A DNA stretch of 64,000 nucleotides from positions 278,513 to 342,512 of the forward strand of contig NZ_JAENIM010000041.1 of assembly GCF_016595495.1 (NCBI RefSeq). Reading direction: 5' to 3'. This document shows positions 57,509 through 64,000 of this stretch, piece after piece. The translations under genes were made by a program, and so were the position numbers. How positions within the stretch are numbered: the stretch's first letter is position 1; each line of letters starts with the position of its first letter. The notes under the pieces were generated by a model. That model was not told the DNA's origin, searched no databases, and worked only from the letters and a program-made list of their open reading frames with translations. Source of the DNA: Persicirhabdus sediminis (GTDB taxonomy: Bacteria; Verrucomicrobiota; Verrucomicrobiia; Verrucomicrobiales; Akkermansiaceae).

Positions 57509-58203
57509 GAATTAGACAAACTATTCTATGCTCTGCATTCATTTGCACTGCCCCGCTATTGCAGGCCGCTACAGTTACATTTGATAGTGATTTATTTTTG
57601 GCTCAGTTAGCTGCCGACGACAGAGCCGATTTCGCCAGCTATTCGTTCACACAAACTACAGCAGACGCCACCTTCGAGCTCACCGCCACCGCTCTAGATT
57701 CAGTGGAAAGCAACGCCTATGTCGGCAGGATGAATGGCGGTGCGCTATCTGTCTCGACAGAATTAGGGCTAAACGATGGACGCATTCGAGTGAACCAAGG
57801 ATTCCTGATAGAGATCGCCATCACAGATGGCGCAGAAAATATCGAATCCATCAGCTTCGCGTCAGCTGGATTGTTATGGACCTCTAGCTCGTCCGACGTC
57901 AGAGCCTATAGCTTTACGGATCACAACGCTGAAAGTTCAGGGACCTTAACGGGGCCCTATACGGGAAACCTAGTCACTGCTGCGATGCTCACCTCTGTCA
58001 ATGCTAGTATTGACTTAACATCCACCACATCTGATTTAGCTAGCTGGAGTCTAACCATTGATAACGAGAACACTAGTGTGTCTGCGCTGGATTCGGTGAA
58101 TTTCGAATACACGTTAGCTGCACCCATCCCAGAACCCTCTACTGCAGGCCTCGCTGCTCTAGCGTTGATTGGTGGGGTATCACTGAGAAGAAGGAAAATG
58201 TAA
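57505..58203 (+). CDS. PEP-CTERM sorting-signal protein
   Basis: A 232-residue exported protein. Residues 1-21 form a signal peptide (ILCSAFICTAPLLQAA). The middle part is Ser/Thr/Ala-rich and beta-like. The C-terminus has the canonical PEP-CTERM signal: IPEPSTAGLAALALIGGVSL, followed by RRRKM. Such proteins are processed and attached by exosortase at the envelope, typically in organisms making extracellular polymer. No exosortase gene is in the window. The coding part uses few AGCT words compared with the region around it. A terminator follows. Confidence 0.85.
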   Translation: MRIRQTILCSAFICTAPLLQAATVTFDSDLFLAQLAADDRADFASYSFTQTTADATFELTATALDSVESNAYVGRMNGGALSVSTELGLNDGRIRVNQGFLIEIAITDGAENIESISFASAGLLWTSSSSDVRAYSFTDHNAESSGTLTGPYTGNLVTAAMLTSVNASIDLTSTTSDLASWSLTIDNENTSVSALDSVNFEYTLAAPIPEPSTAGLAALALIGGVSLRRRKM

Positions 58204-58592
58204 CTGTCTAACTTTCATTGTTACTAGCAAAGGCTGCCCAAAGGGCAGCTTTTATTAGCTCCCCAATACTTCCTCAATACGAATAGGCAAAGAAACTGAT
58301 GTGGCCAAGATGTTGAGAGAAATCACAGCCGGGAGGGCGTTAATGATCTCTGATGTTAAACCTGCCTGATCATATCGGCTGGCTCAAATTCCTACTGGCT
58401 GCTTGCTGATAGACCACTTTCATTTGCTGTGGTCTGAATGGAACCGATCATATTATCATATATGGTCCAGCTGGCAATGCCTTCACCTTGAATTGCGCTC
58501 ATGGCTAGGATGTGTCAGATAGATGTTTTGGTTGGCGGATTTGGCATGCTAGCTGCTTGATCCTTAGTTGAATCAAACCCAATTGATTAAAC
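58204..58592. other. Spacer after the PEP-CTERM gene, with a possible gene tail
   Basis: Besides the terminator, the minus strand has an open frame at 58255-58383 ending ISLNILATSVSLPIRIEEVL and stopping directly before the same terminator. It has no start codon and is bounded upstream by a stop. It could be the 3' end of a deleted gene. Nothing else was seen. Confidence 0.25.
58230..58254. terminator. Terminator after the PEP-CTERM gene
   Basis: GCTGCCC (58233-58239) and GGGCAGC (58243-58249) with an AAA loop, preceded by AAAG and followed by TTTTA; readable from both strands. Confidence 0.75.
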
Positions 58593-58997
58593 ATGAAAAT
58601 CCACTTTGATAAAGTTGTATCGTTTCCTAACCACAGTCTGTCTCACAAGCGCATTAAGCTGCTTTTATCGGTCTTGCCGAGTGAACTGAAGGCGCAATTT
58701 AACGAAATTCATGTAGGCAACCAGCTGGCGGAAAAGAGCAAATTTGATAGACCTGCCGTGCTCATGCCAGCTGCGCGCAAGCTGAAGGTGCTAGACCGTG
58801 GGGTGAATGAATTCCAGCTGGTTGAAGAGATTTTAGTTGAACTTGTGCAGGCGGCTGCCGAGTTAGATGGTGAACAACATCATGTGCTCAAGGCGCATGC
58901 CGACCACCACCTAGACCTCAAGCAGGTCAAACAAATCCATTCCATCATCGAGCCCTATCTGCAGGCCTATGCGCTCAAGCGCATTAGCGCAGCTTGA
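58593..58997 (+). CDS. Hypothetical soluble protein, 134 residues
   Basis: Not recognised. The protein has no signal peptide and seems alpha-helical with a basic first half (HKRIKLLLSVLPSELKAQF) and a His-rich region (GEQHHVLKAHADHHLDLKQV, about 94-113) that could bind a metal. A terminal helix VKQIHSIIEPYLQAYALKRI follows. It is the only plus-strand gene between the PEP-CTERM gene and the right edge. A strong terminator lies 37 bases after its stop. Confidence 0.55.
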   Translation: MKIHFDKVVSFPNHSLSHKRIKLLLSVLPSELKAQFNEIHVGNQLAEKSKFDRPAVLMPAARKLKVLDRGVNEFQLVEEILVELVQAAAELDGEQHHVLKAHADHHLDLKQVKQIHSIIEPYLQAYALKRISAA

Positions 58998-59016
58998 TGA
59001 TTAGATCATTTCTCTG

Positions 59017-59066
59017 TAAACTCATGGTACAAAAAAAGCCCGACGAGTGAATCGTCGGGCTTTTCT
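59017..59066. terminator. Bidirectional terminator, copy 1 of a 50-bp repeat
   Basis: Stem AAAAGCCCGACGA (59034-59046) and TCGTCGGGCTTTT (59052-59064) with loop GTGAA. On the minus strand it is followed by a seven-T run, so it ends the gene at 59127; on the plus strand TTTTCT ends the gene at 58997. The whole 50-bp block is repeated perfectly at 60837-60886. Confidence 0.9.
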
Positions 59067-59126
59067 GTGATTTTGCTTAGTTGATTTGTTAGCTGGCAGC
59101 TAGCTATAGGCACAGTCGTAGACCGT

Positions 59127-60578
59127 TTAGTCGCTACCGCTGCGCCAATAGATCACTTGGGCTTCGACTCCAAATTGTTCCGTTTGGTAGCTCGCCCAGA
59201 GGTCAATTTTTGAGAGTTGTGAGAATGCTTGTTTGTAGCTGATTTGAGGTCCATTTTCGGTGAGTTGATAGAGCCAATTATCATCAGCTGGCATCGAGGG
59301 CGCTGGCACATTAGCATCCATTATTGAAAACTTCGTTAGTTCGTTAGGATAAGCTCCATTTCGTATTCTGTATAGCTCTAGCGAAATGACAGTTCTTAGT
59401 AGTTTGTTCTGGTTCTTGATGTTGATGAGCTGGTAAATGCGATGTTTACATAGATCGCAGCTTACAAAGTAGGGCTTATCTTCCTCGTCACATGGCTGGA
59501 GCAAATGCTGGTTGTTAGCCAAATCCAGCAATGGTTCATCATTTTCTATGGCATGGATAATTTTTTCTAACTTACCAACTTTGATAATTTTATCTATTGG
59601 TTGGTCATCGCTTTTTTTGAAGTAGTCCATCCAGCTGCGATGCTGGTAGAACTTGTCAATGCGCGTAGCTAGCAGCATTTGCTCTCTCCTGAGTGCTCCG
59701 GTGACGCCTACGTGAATTTCATGATCAGTAAAAACTTGAGAACTGAGAGTATCTAATGACTCAGCTGATAGCGGTACTAGATTACTAGCATTGAGACGAT
59801 GCCAAAATAAATCTAGCCGGCTGTCCTGACAGTTTCTAGCTAGGAGCAGCGCTACTCGGGAACTATCCTCAATGAGGATTTTGTTTAATTGGTGAAGACG
59901 GTGCATGGCATTGAGAAAACCAGCTTCGTTATCAACCTCTAGAGCTAGCAGGCCAGTGAGTTTGAAATAGAGGATGATTGAGTTGATGCCATATATTTTA
60001 CCACGGGAGTACTTCGTTCCAGCGCTGGCTAAGTGGTCAGTGGTCTCTCCATTGATAAGATTTCCTGCTGCTAGGTCTTTAATGAAATTATCTCTAGATT
60101 GATATTCAGCTCGCAAGCTTTGCTCAGTTGGCGGGAGCTGATCTAATTTTTTGCTAATCGCAGCTATAGCCTCAGCTGAAGATGAATTCATTGCCGCTGG
60201 TCGATAACTCTTGAACGGCAAAATCGCTCCCTGTACTGCATGTTGGTAGCTAGGAAATTGAACTTTAATGAGGCTCGATGATCCTGAAGCCATGTAGACT
60301 TCGAGGCTTTGGCTACTACATTTTTTGTAATTCCAGCTAGTAATTTTTCTAGGCCATGAGCCTGTGTTGATAAGCTGAGGTGTCGGTTTTCTATCAATAT
60401 AACTCGCAGTAGGAATCTTTTTTTTGATTTCTAACCATTGATTGCGCGTTTGCCTGATTTCATATTGGTGGTAGCCGACGTAGCTTAATAATGCGACTAA
60501 AGAAGAAAAGTAGGCAGCTAAGACTAACTTGAATACAAAACGAATTGGTGGCTGCGAAGCTGTATGTTTAACTGTCAT
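59127..60578 (-). CDS. Membrane-anchored hypothetical protein
   Basis: A 483-residue protein with one N-terminal helix (about 13-35, FVFKLVLAAYFSSLVALLSY), the rest soluble. Near the C-terminus it has LLRTVISLELYRIRNGAYPNELT, a pattern (a helix then RxxNGxYPxxL) found at the end of many planctomycete and verrucomicrobial membrane-anchored proteins, and three cysteines in SCDLCKHR. No enzymatic family is recognised. It lies between two copies of the same 50-bp terminator block, and has a lower GC content and more AT-rich codons than cysS next to it. It may be a mobile or horizontally moved gene, but no mobility function is present. Confidence 0.6.
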   Translation of the reverse strand: MTVKHTASQPPIRFVFKLVLAAYFSSLVALLSYVGYHQYEIRQTRNQWLEIKKKIPTASYIDRKPTPQLINTGSWPRKITSWNYKKCSSQSLEVYMASGSSSLIKVQFPSYQHAVQGAILPFKSYRPAAMNSSSAEAIAAISKKLDQLPPTEQSLRAEYQSRDNFIKDLAAGNLINGETTDHLASAGTKYSRGKIYGINSIILYFKLTGLLALEVDNEAGFLNAMHRLHQLNKILIEDSSRVALLLARNCQDSRLDLFWHRLNASNLVPLSAESLDTLSSQVFTDHEIHVGVTGALRREQMLLATRIDKFYQHRSWMDYFKKSDDQPIDKIIKVGKLEKIIHAIENDEPLLDLANNQHLLQPCDEEDKPYFVSCDLCKHRIYQLINIKNQNKLLRTVISLELYRIRNGAYPNELTKFSIMDANVPAPSMPADDNWLYQLTENGPQISYKQAFSQLSKIDLWASYQTEQFGVEAQVIYWRSGSD

Positions 60579-60920
60579 TATGCTTGTTTAATCAGTTTTA
60601 GCTGTGATCTAACTTTTATAGATTGATGGGGACTGCCCAGTTGTTCAATGAGTAATTTCATTGAGCTCAGCGAGTTCGTTTGGATATATGATGAGATAAA
60701 TGGCTAGCAGGGATTGTTTTACATGGCTCATGGCCTATTTGGGGTTAGGTGTTGTGCGGGGCAGCTAGCTCTGCATGTCATGGCTTATTGATAGAACTTA
60801 TCTGAATGGAATTATCTTAGATCGCGAATTTTTCTATAAACTCATGGTACAAAAAAAGCCCGACGAGTGAATCGTCGGGCTTTTCTTTGATTTTTTTTAG
60901 TTAGCTTGTTAGCTGGATGT
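60579..60920. other. Spacer upstream of the membrane-anchored protein
   Basis: About 340 bases. It contains the second copy of the 50-bp terminator repeat and no gene. Confidence 0.5.
60837..60886. terminator. Terminator of cysS, copy 2 of the 50-bp repeat
   Basis: Identical over 50 bases to the block at 59017-59066, and similar for another 20 or so bases on the cysS side. On the minus strand the T-run follows the stem, about 35 bases after the cysS stop. Confidence 0.9.
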
Positions 60921-62315
60921 TTATTTCTGCTCTAGCTCGTAGCCGTCTGGTGCATCTTTGATGATCCAGCCGAGGGCGGCGAGTTCGTCGCGCAGGCGGT
61001 CGGCGTCGCCCCAGTTTTTGTTTACTTTGGCTTGGTAGCGTTGCTCGGCGAGCTCGCGGATGTCAGCTGGCACGTCGGCGGCAGCTTCTTCCTCGATCTC
61101 TGGTAGAGCGAGGCCGAGTGCGTTGATGAGTTTGTTAAAGGCAGCTAGCTGGCTGGCAGCTTGTTGACCGTCTAACTTCTGCGCTTGCTTGAGGCCAGTG
61201 AAGATGTGACCGAGAGCGGCAGGGGTGTTGAGGTCTTTATTGAGTGCGTCCCATGCTGGCTGGAATAGGGCGAAGTCGTTAGTTTCTTCTGGCTGGTTAG
61301 ATCCAGCTGATTCAGCGAGTGCAGCGGCTCCTTTAGCGAGTTTTTGCAATGCCTCGCGCGCGGCGTGCAGTGAGTCGAGGGTGAAGTTGAGCTGCTTGCG
61401 GTAGTGTCCGGAGATGAGCACGTAGCGTACTTCTGCGGCGCTGTAGCCTTTTTCTTCGAGGTCAGTTAGGGTGTACAGGTTGCCGAGTGATTTAGACATT
61501 TTTCCACCATCTACCATGAGGTGGGTGATGTGGAACCAATGAGCGGCGAAGTCACCACCGCATGAGCATTTGCTTTGGGCGATTTCGTTTTCGTGGTGAG
61601 GGAAGACGAGGTCGACGCCACCTGAGTGGAGGTCAAAATTTTCGCCGAGGTATTCTTTGATCATGGCTGAGCACTCGAGGTGCCAGCCTGGGCGTCCTTG
61701 TCCCCATGGTGATTCCCAGTAGTTGTCGCCGTCTTCGTCTTTGCGGGCTTTCCACAGGACAAAATCCGCCACGCTGTCTTTTTCGTATTCGTCGGAGTCG
61801 GCGCGTTGGTTTTGTGTTTTGCCGAGCTCGAGCTCACGGGTATCGAGGTGGCTGAGTTTGCCGTACTCAGGGTATGAGGCGACACGGAAATAGACAGACC
61901 CATCATCGGATGCGTAGGCGTGGCCTTTTTCTATCAGCTGCTCAATCATGGCCACTTGATGGGGGATGTGCTCAACGGCGCTAGGCTCGATGTGCGGTGT
62001 TTGGCAGTTGAGCGCGGTGCAGTCGGCGTGGAATTTTTCCAGCCAGAAATCGGTGAATTCTTTGAGTGATTTGCCAGCGGCGATGGAGTCGCGGATGGTT
62101 TTGTCGTCGACGTCGGTGATGTTGCGCACGTGCAGAGTTTTCATGCCACCGGCTTCGAGAGTGCGGCGGAAAACGTCGTGCAGCACGAATGTGCGGAAGT
62201 TGCCGATGTGTGCTGGGCCATAGACGGTAGGGCCGCAGCAGTAAAATCGATAGCTTTCACCATCGAGTGGTTGAAGTTCGCGAACTTGGCGGGATTGCGT
62301 ATCGAATAAATTCAT
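60921..62315 (-). CDS. cysS: Cysteinyl-tRNA synthetase
   Basis: A 464-residue class I synthetase. The HIGH motif is HIGN (36-39 in [16 protein letters not shown]), the zinc site includes CCGP, CSAM and HHENEIAQS, and the KMSKS loop is [10 protein letters not shown] at about 270. The C-terminal anticodon-binding helical bundle ends in a domain with [15 protein letters not shown]. It attaches Cys to tRNA-Cys. It seems monocistronic, 169 bases behind the GH89 gene stop with a terminator between them. It uses G/C-ending codons, differing from the AT-richer neighbours. Confidence 0.97.
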   Translation of the reverse strand: MNLFDTQSRQVRELQPLDGESYRFYCCGPTVYGPAHIGNFRTFVLHDVFRRTLEAGGMKTLHVRNITDVDDKTIRDSIAAGKSLKEFTDFWLEKFHADCTALNCQTPHIEPSAVEHIPHQVAMIEQLIEKGHAYASDDGSVYFRVASYPEYGKLSHLDTRELELGKTQNQRADSDEYEKDSVADFVLWKARKDEDGDNYWESPWGQGRPGWHLECSAMIKEYLGENFDLHSGGVDLVFPHHENEIAQSKCSCGGDFAAHWFHITHLMVDGGKMSKSLGNLYTLTDLEEKGYSAAEVRYVLISGHYRKQLNFTLDSLHAAREALQKLAKGAAALAESAGSNQPEETNDFALFQPAWDALNKDLNTPAALGHIFTGLKQAQKLDGQQAASQLAAFNKLINALGLALPEIEEEAAADVPADIRELAEQRYQAKVNKNWGDADRLRDELAALGWIIKDAPDGYELEQK

Positions 62316-62407
62316 GCAGCAGGTGTGTCAGGGCGGCTGAAAAATGCAAGCATGGAGTGGCGCAGATGCTGCGACTGGCGTTCAAGTTTGGCGGACGGAG
62401 GAAAAAC

Positions 62408-62439
62408 AAAAGACAGCTGGAAATGAGTCCAGCTGTCTT
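62408..62439 (-). terminator. Terminator of the GH89 gene
   Basis: AAAGACAGCTGGA (62408-62420) and TCCAGCTGTCTTT (62427-62439) form a perfect 13-bp stem; on the minus strand it is followed by a T-rich run (TTTTGTTTTT). It separates the GH89 gene from cysS. Confidence 0.85.
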
Positions 62440-62484
62440 TAGCATTACCTGCTCACGATGGAGCTGAGGTGTGATAGATGATGA

Positions 62485-64000
62485 CTACTTCTTTCTGTTC
62501 TTTCTGTTTTTTGGGTCGTTGTCAAATTTCTGACCGAAGACTTTTCTGTATTTTTCTGTCTTACTACGGTAGCTTGGGTCGGTGTATACTTTTTCGATAA
62601 CTGGCCAGTACTTAGCTAACATGGCAGCTGATGCCTCGGCTCCGTTGTCGAATCGACCATCATATTTGTAGTCTTCGGTATTGGTACGGGTGATCCAGTT
62701 TACTTCCCACTCAGTCAAATCAGCCAAGAACGAAGTCGCGCGTAGCGCTTGTCTGCCTTGGGAAATCTCGATATTGGTGTCGTAGTAAACTTCGTCGGTT
62801 TTGAGTGTTTCTGCTAGGTAGTTATGCAGTTTTTCCCAACGACCATGGTAGTAGGTGCCAAGAAGTCCCTGCCACTCACGCCATGCGTAATCCCATGCAC
62901 GTTCCATTTCTAATGGCCCCCAGCGAGTGAGCAGCATACGGGCATTTTCCTCAAATTTGTCAGACTCAGCTTGGTTGGTGCCCCAGCTGCGAGCGTCAGT
63001 GATCCAGTCTTCCAGTCGATGATCTGGCATGGTGTCAGAAACGGCATCCATGTCTTTGATACACTGAAGGAATTGCGCTGAGGCTTTGTTGAATGCATCG
63101 ATGTCACGCGCGTCGTATGCTTCTCTAACTTGAATGTGGAGTTCGATCATTAGGTTAGAAAGCACCTGACGGCACATGTCGGCGACATCAATTTGATAGG
63201 CATCGACGCCCTTAAATGTATCGACTGGCTCAAGCAGTTTTTTCCAACCCTGAGCGAATAGATAGGGATCGTAAAGAACCTGGATCATGCACTGAGGAGT
63301 GGTCTTACGCACATCCAAGGCTGGACGAGCAGCGGCTAGGGAATCACGCTCTAGGCCAACTGAGGTGGATGAATAAATGGTGTCGATAAAGATTTTCCAA
63401 GCGTCCAGAGTGGCTGCATTTTCTTTGCCGTAGCGGGCGGTGATAGATTTTTCTAGCCATTTGGAAACTGGCACAGGCTCAGTTTTCCACATCATGTCGA
63501 AGTAGTAGTTATAGTAGACTGGGTTGTGCTGTGATCCTTCGTTGAAGAACCCCATACCAGCTGAGCCAGCCTCACCTTTGATGACTCGTTCATGTTTGCC
63601 TTCTAACTTTTCGATGGAACCGTGCAGTGATGTGCGGCCACCAAAGCTATGCAGCACACCTGTAACTACTTCCCATGGTTTGTCTGTCTGGTAGTTTCCT
63701 CTTAGGTCGAGAAGAACAAATTTTTCAGCTGGGACATCTTCTAGCAGGTCAGTTTTTAGCCCCCATGATTGTTTGGCCCAGATGGCATTGGGCACAACGC
63801 TTTCAATAAGTTTGTAGATGGCTACACCAGTAGCATTCATATAAGCTGACCCCTTAACAGGAGGTGCGCCTTCGTGGAATGGATCTGCGCCGTAGTATTT
63901 ACCTTCGCCAAATAGACGGGTCATTTCTTGCATGAAATCGGTACCCATTTCGACGAACAAGGGGTCTAGCGGGTCGAGTTCACTGGTGAAGCTTTTGCGT
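62485..64000 (-). CDS. GH89 alpha-N-acetylglucosaminidase, partial at right edge
   Basis: The frame runs without a start to the right edge, so about 505 C-terminal residues are visible. This is the catalytic and C-terminal part of GH89 (NAGLU-type) enzymes. It begins LDPLDPLFVEMG, then carries the acid/base region KYYGADPFHEGAPP (Glu in FHEG), AIWAKQSWGLKTD, WEVVTGVLHSFGGRTSLHGS and the nucleophile region GEAGSAGMGFFNEGSQHNPV (Glu in FNEG). A long helical C-terminal domain follows, with LTRWGPLEMERAWDYAWREW and GLLGTYYHGRWEKLHNYL. These enzymes remove terminal alpha-linked GlcNAc from glycosaminoglycans or glycans. The final basic tail (KNRKNRKK) is unusual. Any signal peptide would be outside the window. 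Confidence 0.9.
   Translation of the reverse strand, partial: RKSFTSELDPLDPLFVEMGTDFMQEMTRLFGEGKYYGADPFHEGAPPVKGSAYMNATGVAIYKLIESVVPNAIWAKQSWGLKTDLLEDVPAEKFVLLDLRGNYQTDKPWEVVTGVLHSFGGRTSLHGSIEKLEGKHERVIKGEAGSAGMGFFNEGSQHNPVYYNYYFDMMWKTEPVPVSKWLEKSITARYGKENAATLDAWKIFIDTIYSSTSVGLERDSLAAARPALDVRKTTPQCMIQVLYDPYLFAQGWKKLLEPVDTFKGVDAYQIDVADMCRQVLSNLMIELHIQVREAYDARDIDAFNKASAQFLQCIKDMDAVSDTMPDHRLEDWITDARSWGTNQAESDKFEENARMLLTRWGPLEMERAWDYAWREWQGLLGTYYHGRWEKLHNYLAETLKTDEVYYDTNIEISQGRQALRATSFLADLTEWEVNWITRTNTEDYKYDGRFDNGAEASAAMLAKYWPVIEKVYTDPSYRSKTEKYRKVFGQKFDNDPKNRKNRKK

Noticed and set aside
58255-58383. Minus-strand 42-codon frame ending at the terminator
   Set aside because: No start codon, no family likeness; kept only as a possible gene tail in the spacer entry.
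1-64000. CRISPR arrays, tRNA, rRNA, tmRNA and IS elements
   Set aside because: No spaced direct repeats of CRISPR type, no cloverleaf with TTCRA arm, and no transposase motif was found by reading both strands.

Overview
The window reads as a chromosomal segment of a member of the Verrucomicrobiota, probably a pigmented, marine-type relative of Rubritalea within the Verrucomicrobiales. This is an inference from gene content: a Verru_Chthon cassette protein A (large pilin-like protein), a PEP-CTERM protein, a large beta-helix protein with a Verrucomicrobia-style C-terminus, a C30 carotenoic-acid operon, a Rho factor with a long Lys/Ala and Gln/Asn extension, and hydrazine-synthase-alpha-like/SUMF1 fusion proteins. 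No rRNA, tRNA, CRISPR array, transposase or prophage was recognised.

Layout. 1-5.3 kb: the end of an ABC-F ATPase, a small membrane protein, a pentameric ligand-gated ion channel homologue, a stand-alone Arm-type DNA-binding-like protein, a repeat-bearing lipoprotein and a UvrD/PcrA-family helicase. 5.3-16.5 kb: a pigment region. A six-gene plus-strand operon encodes two CrtI-family enzymes (CrtN- and CrtP-like), an aldehyde dehydrogenase, a PlsC-like acyltransferase, a family 2 glycosyltransferase (CrtQ-like) and a LolA-like carrier. Divergent from it are a DUF2892-like protein, an MMPL/RND exporter and a beta-barrel protein. The divergent spacer carries four contiguous 11-bp direct repeats that resemble the operator of CarH, the B12-dependent MerR-type photoreceptor. 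I read the region as light-controlled synthesis of an acylated, glycosylated C30 carotenoic acid, possibly with delivery to the outer membrane.

16.5-23.4 kb (minus strand): a hypothetical gene, a MoxR ATPase, fabH, a secreted protein and Verru_Chthon protein A. 24-34 kb: a USP-DUF389 fusion, then two paralogous exported proteins of about 1180 aa (beta-propeller-like region, two CxxCH heme motifs, SUMF1-like domain lacking cysteines) separated by an antisense lipoprotein gene. 34-35 kb: a tandem repeat block of about 0.75 kb. 35-43.4 kb: rho, rpoA-rplQ (no ribosomal-protein genes upstream), an alanine/glycine:cation symporter and a ParE/GyrB-type topoisomerase subunit. 43.4-43.8 kb: a heptamer repeat, a 41-bp minisatellite and two hairpins. 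44-46.4 kb: an EEP-family phosphatase/nuclease, two TatA genes and a frameshifted permease remnant. 46.6-50.2 kb: a secreted protein, a histidine kinase and a response regulator in one operon. 50.3-58.2 kb: a zinc-ribbon protein, a DUF3592 protein, the beta-helix protein and the PEP-CTERM protein. 58.6-64 kb: two unknown proteins, cysS and a GH89 alpha-N-acetylglucosaminidase that runs off the right edge.

Many genes lack an obvious Shine-Dalgarno sequence, so several starts rest on signal peptides or family alignment. AGCT-centred words (AGCTGG, CCAGCT, GCTAGC) look unusually frequent in genes, spacers and terminator stems.
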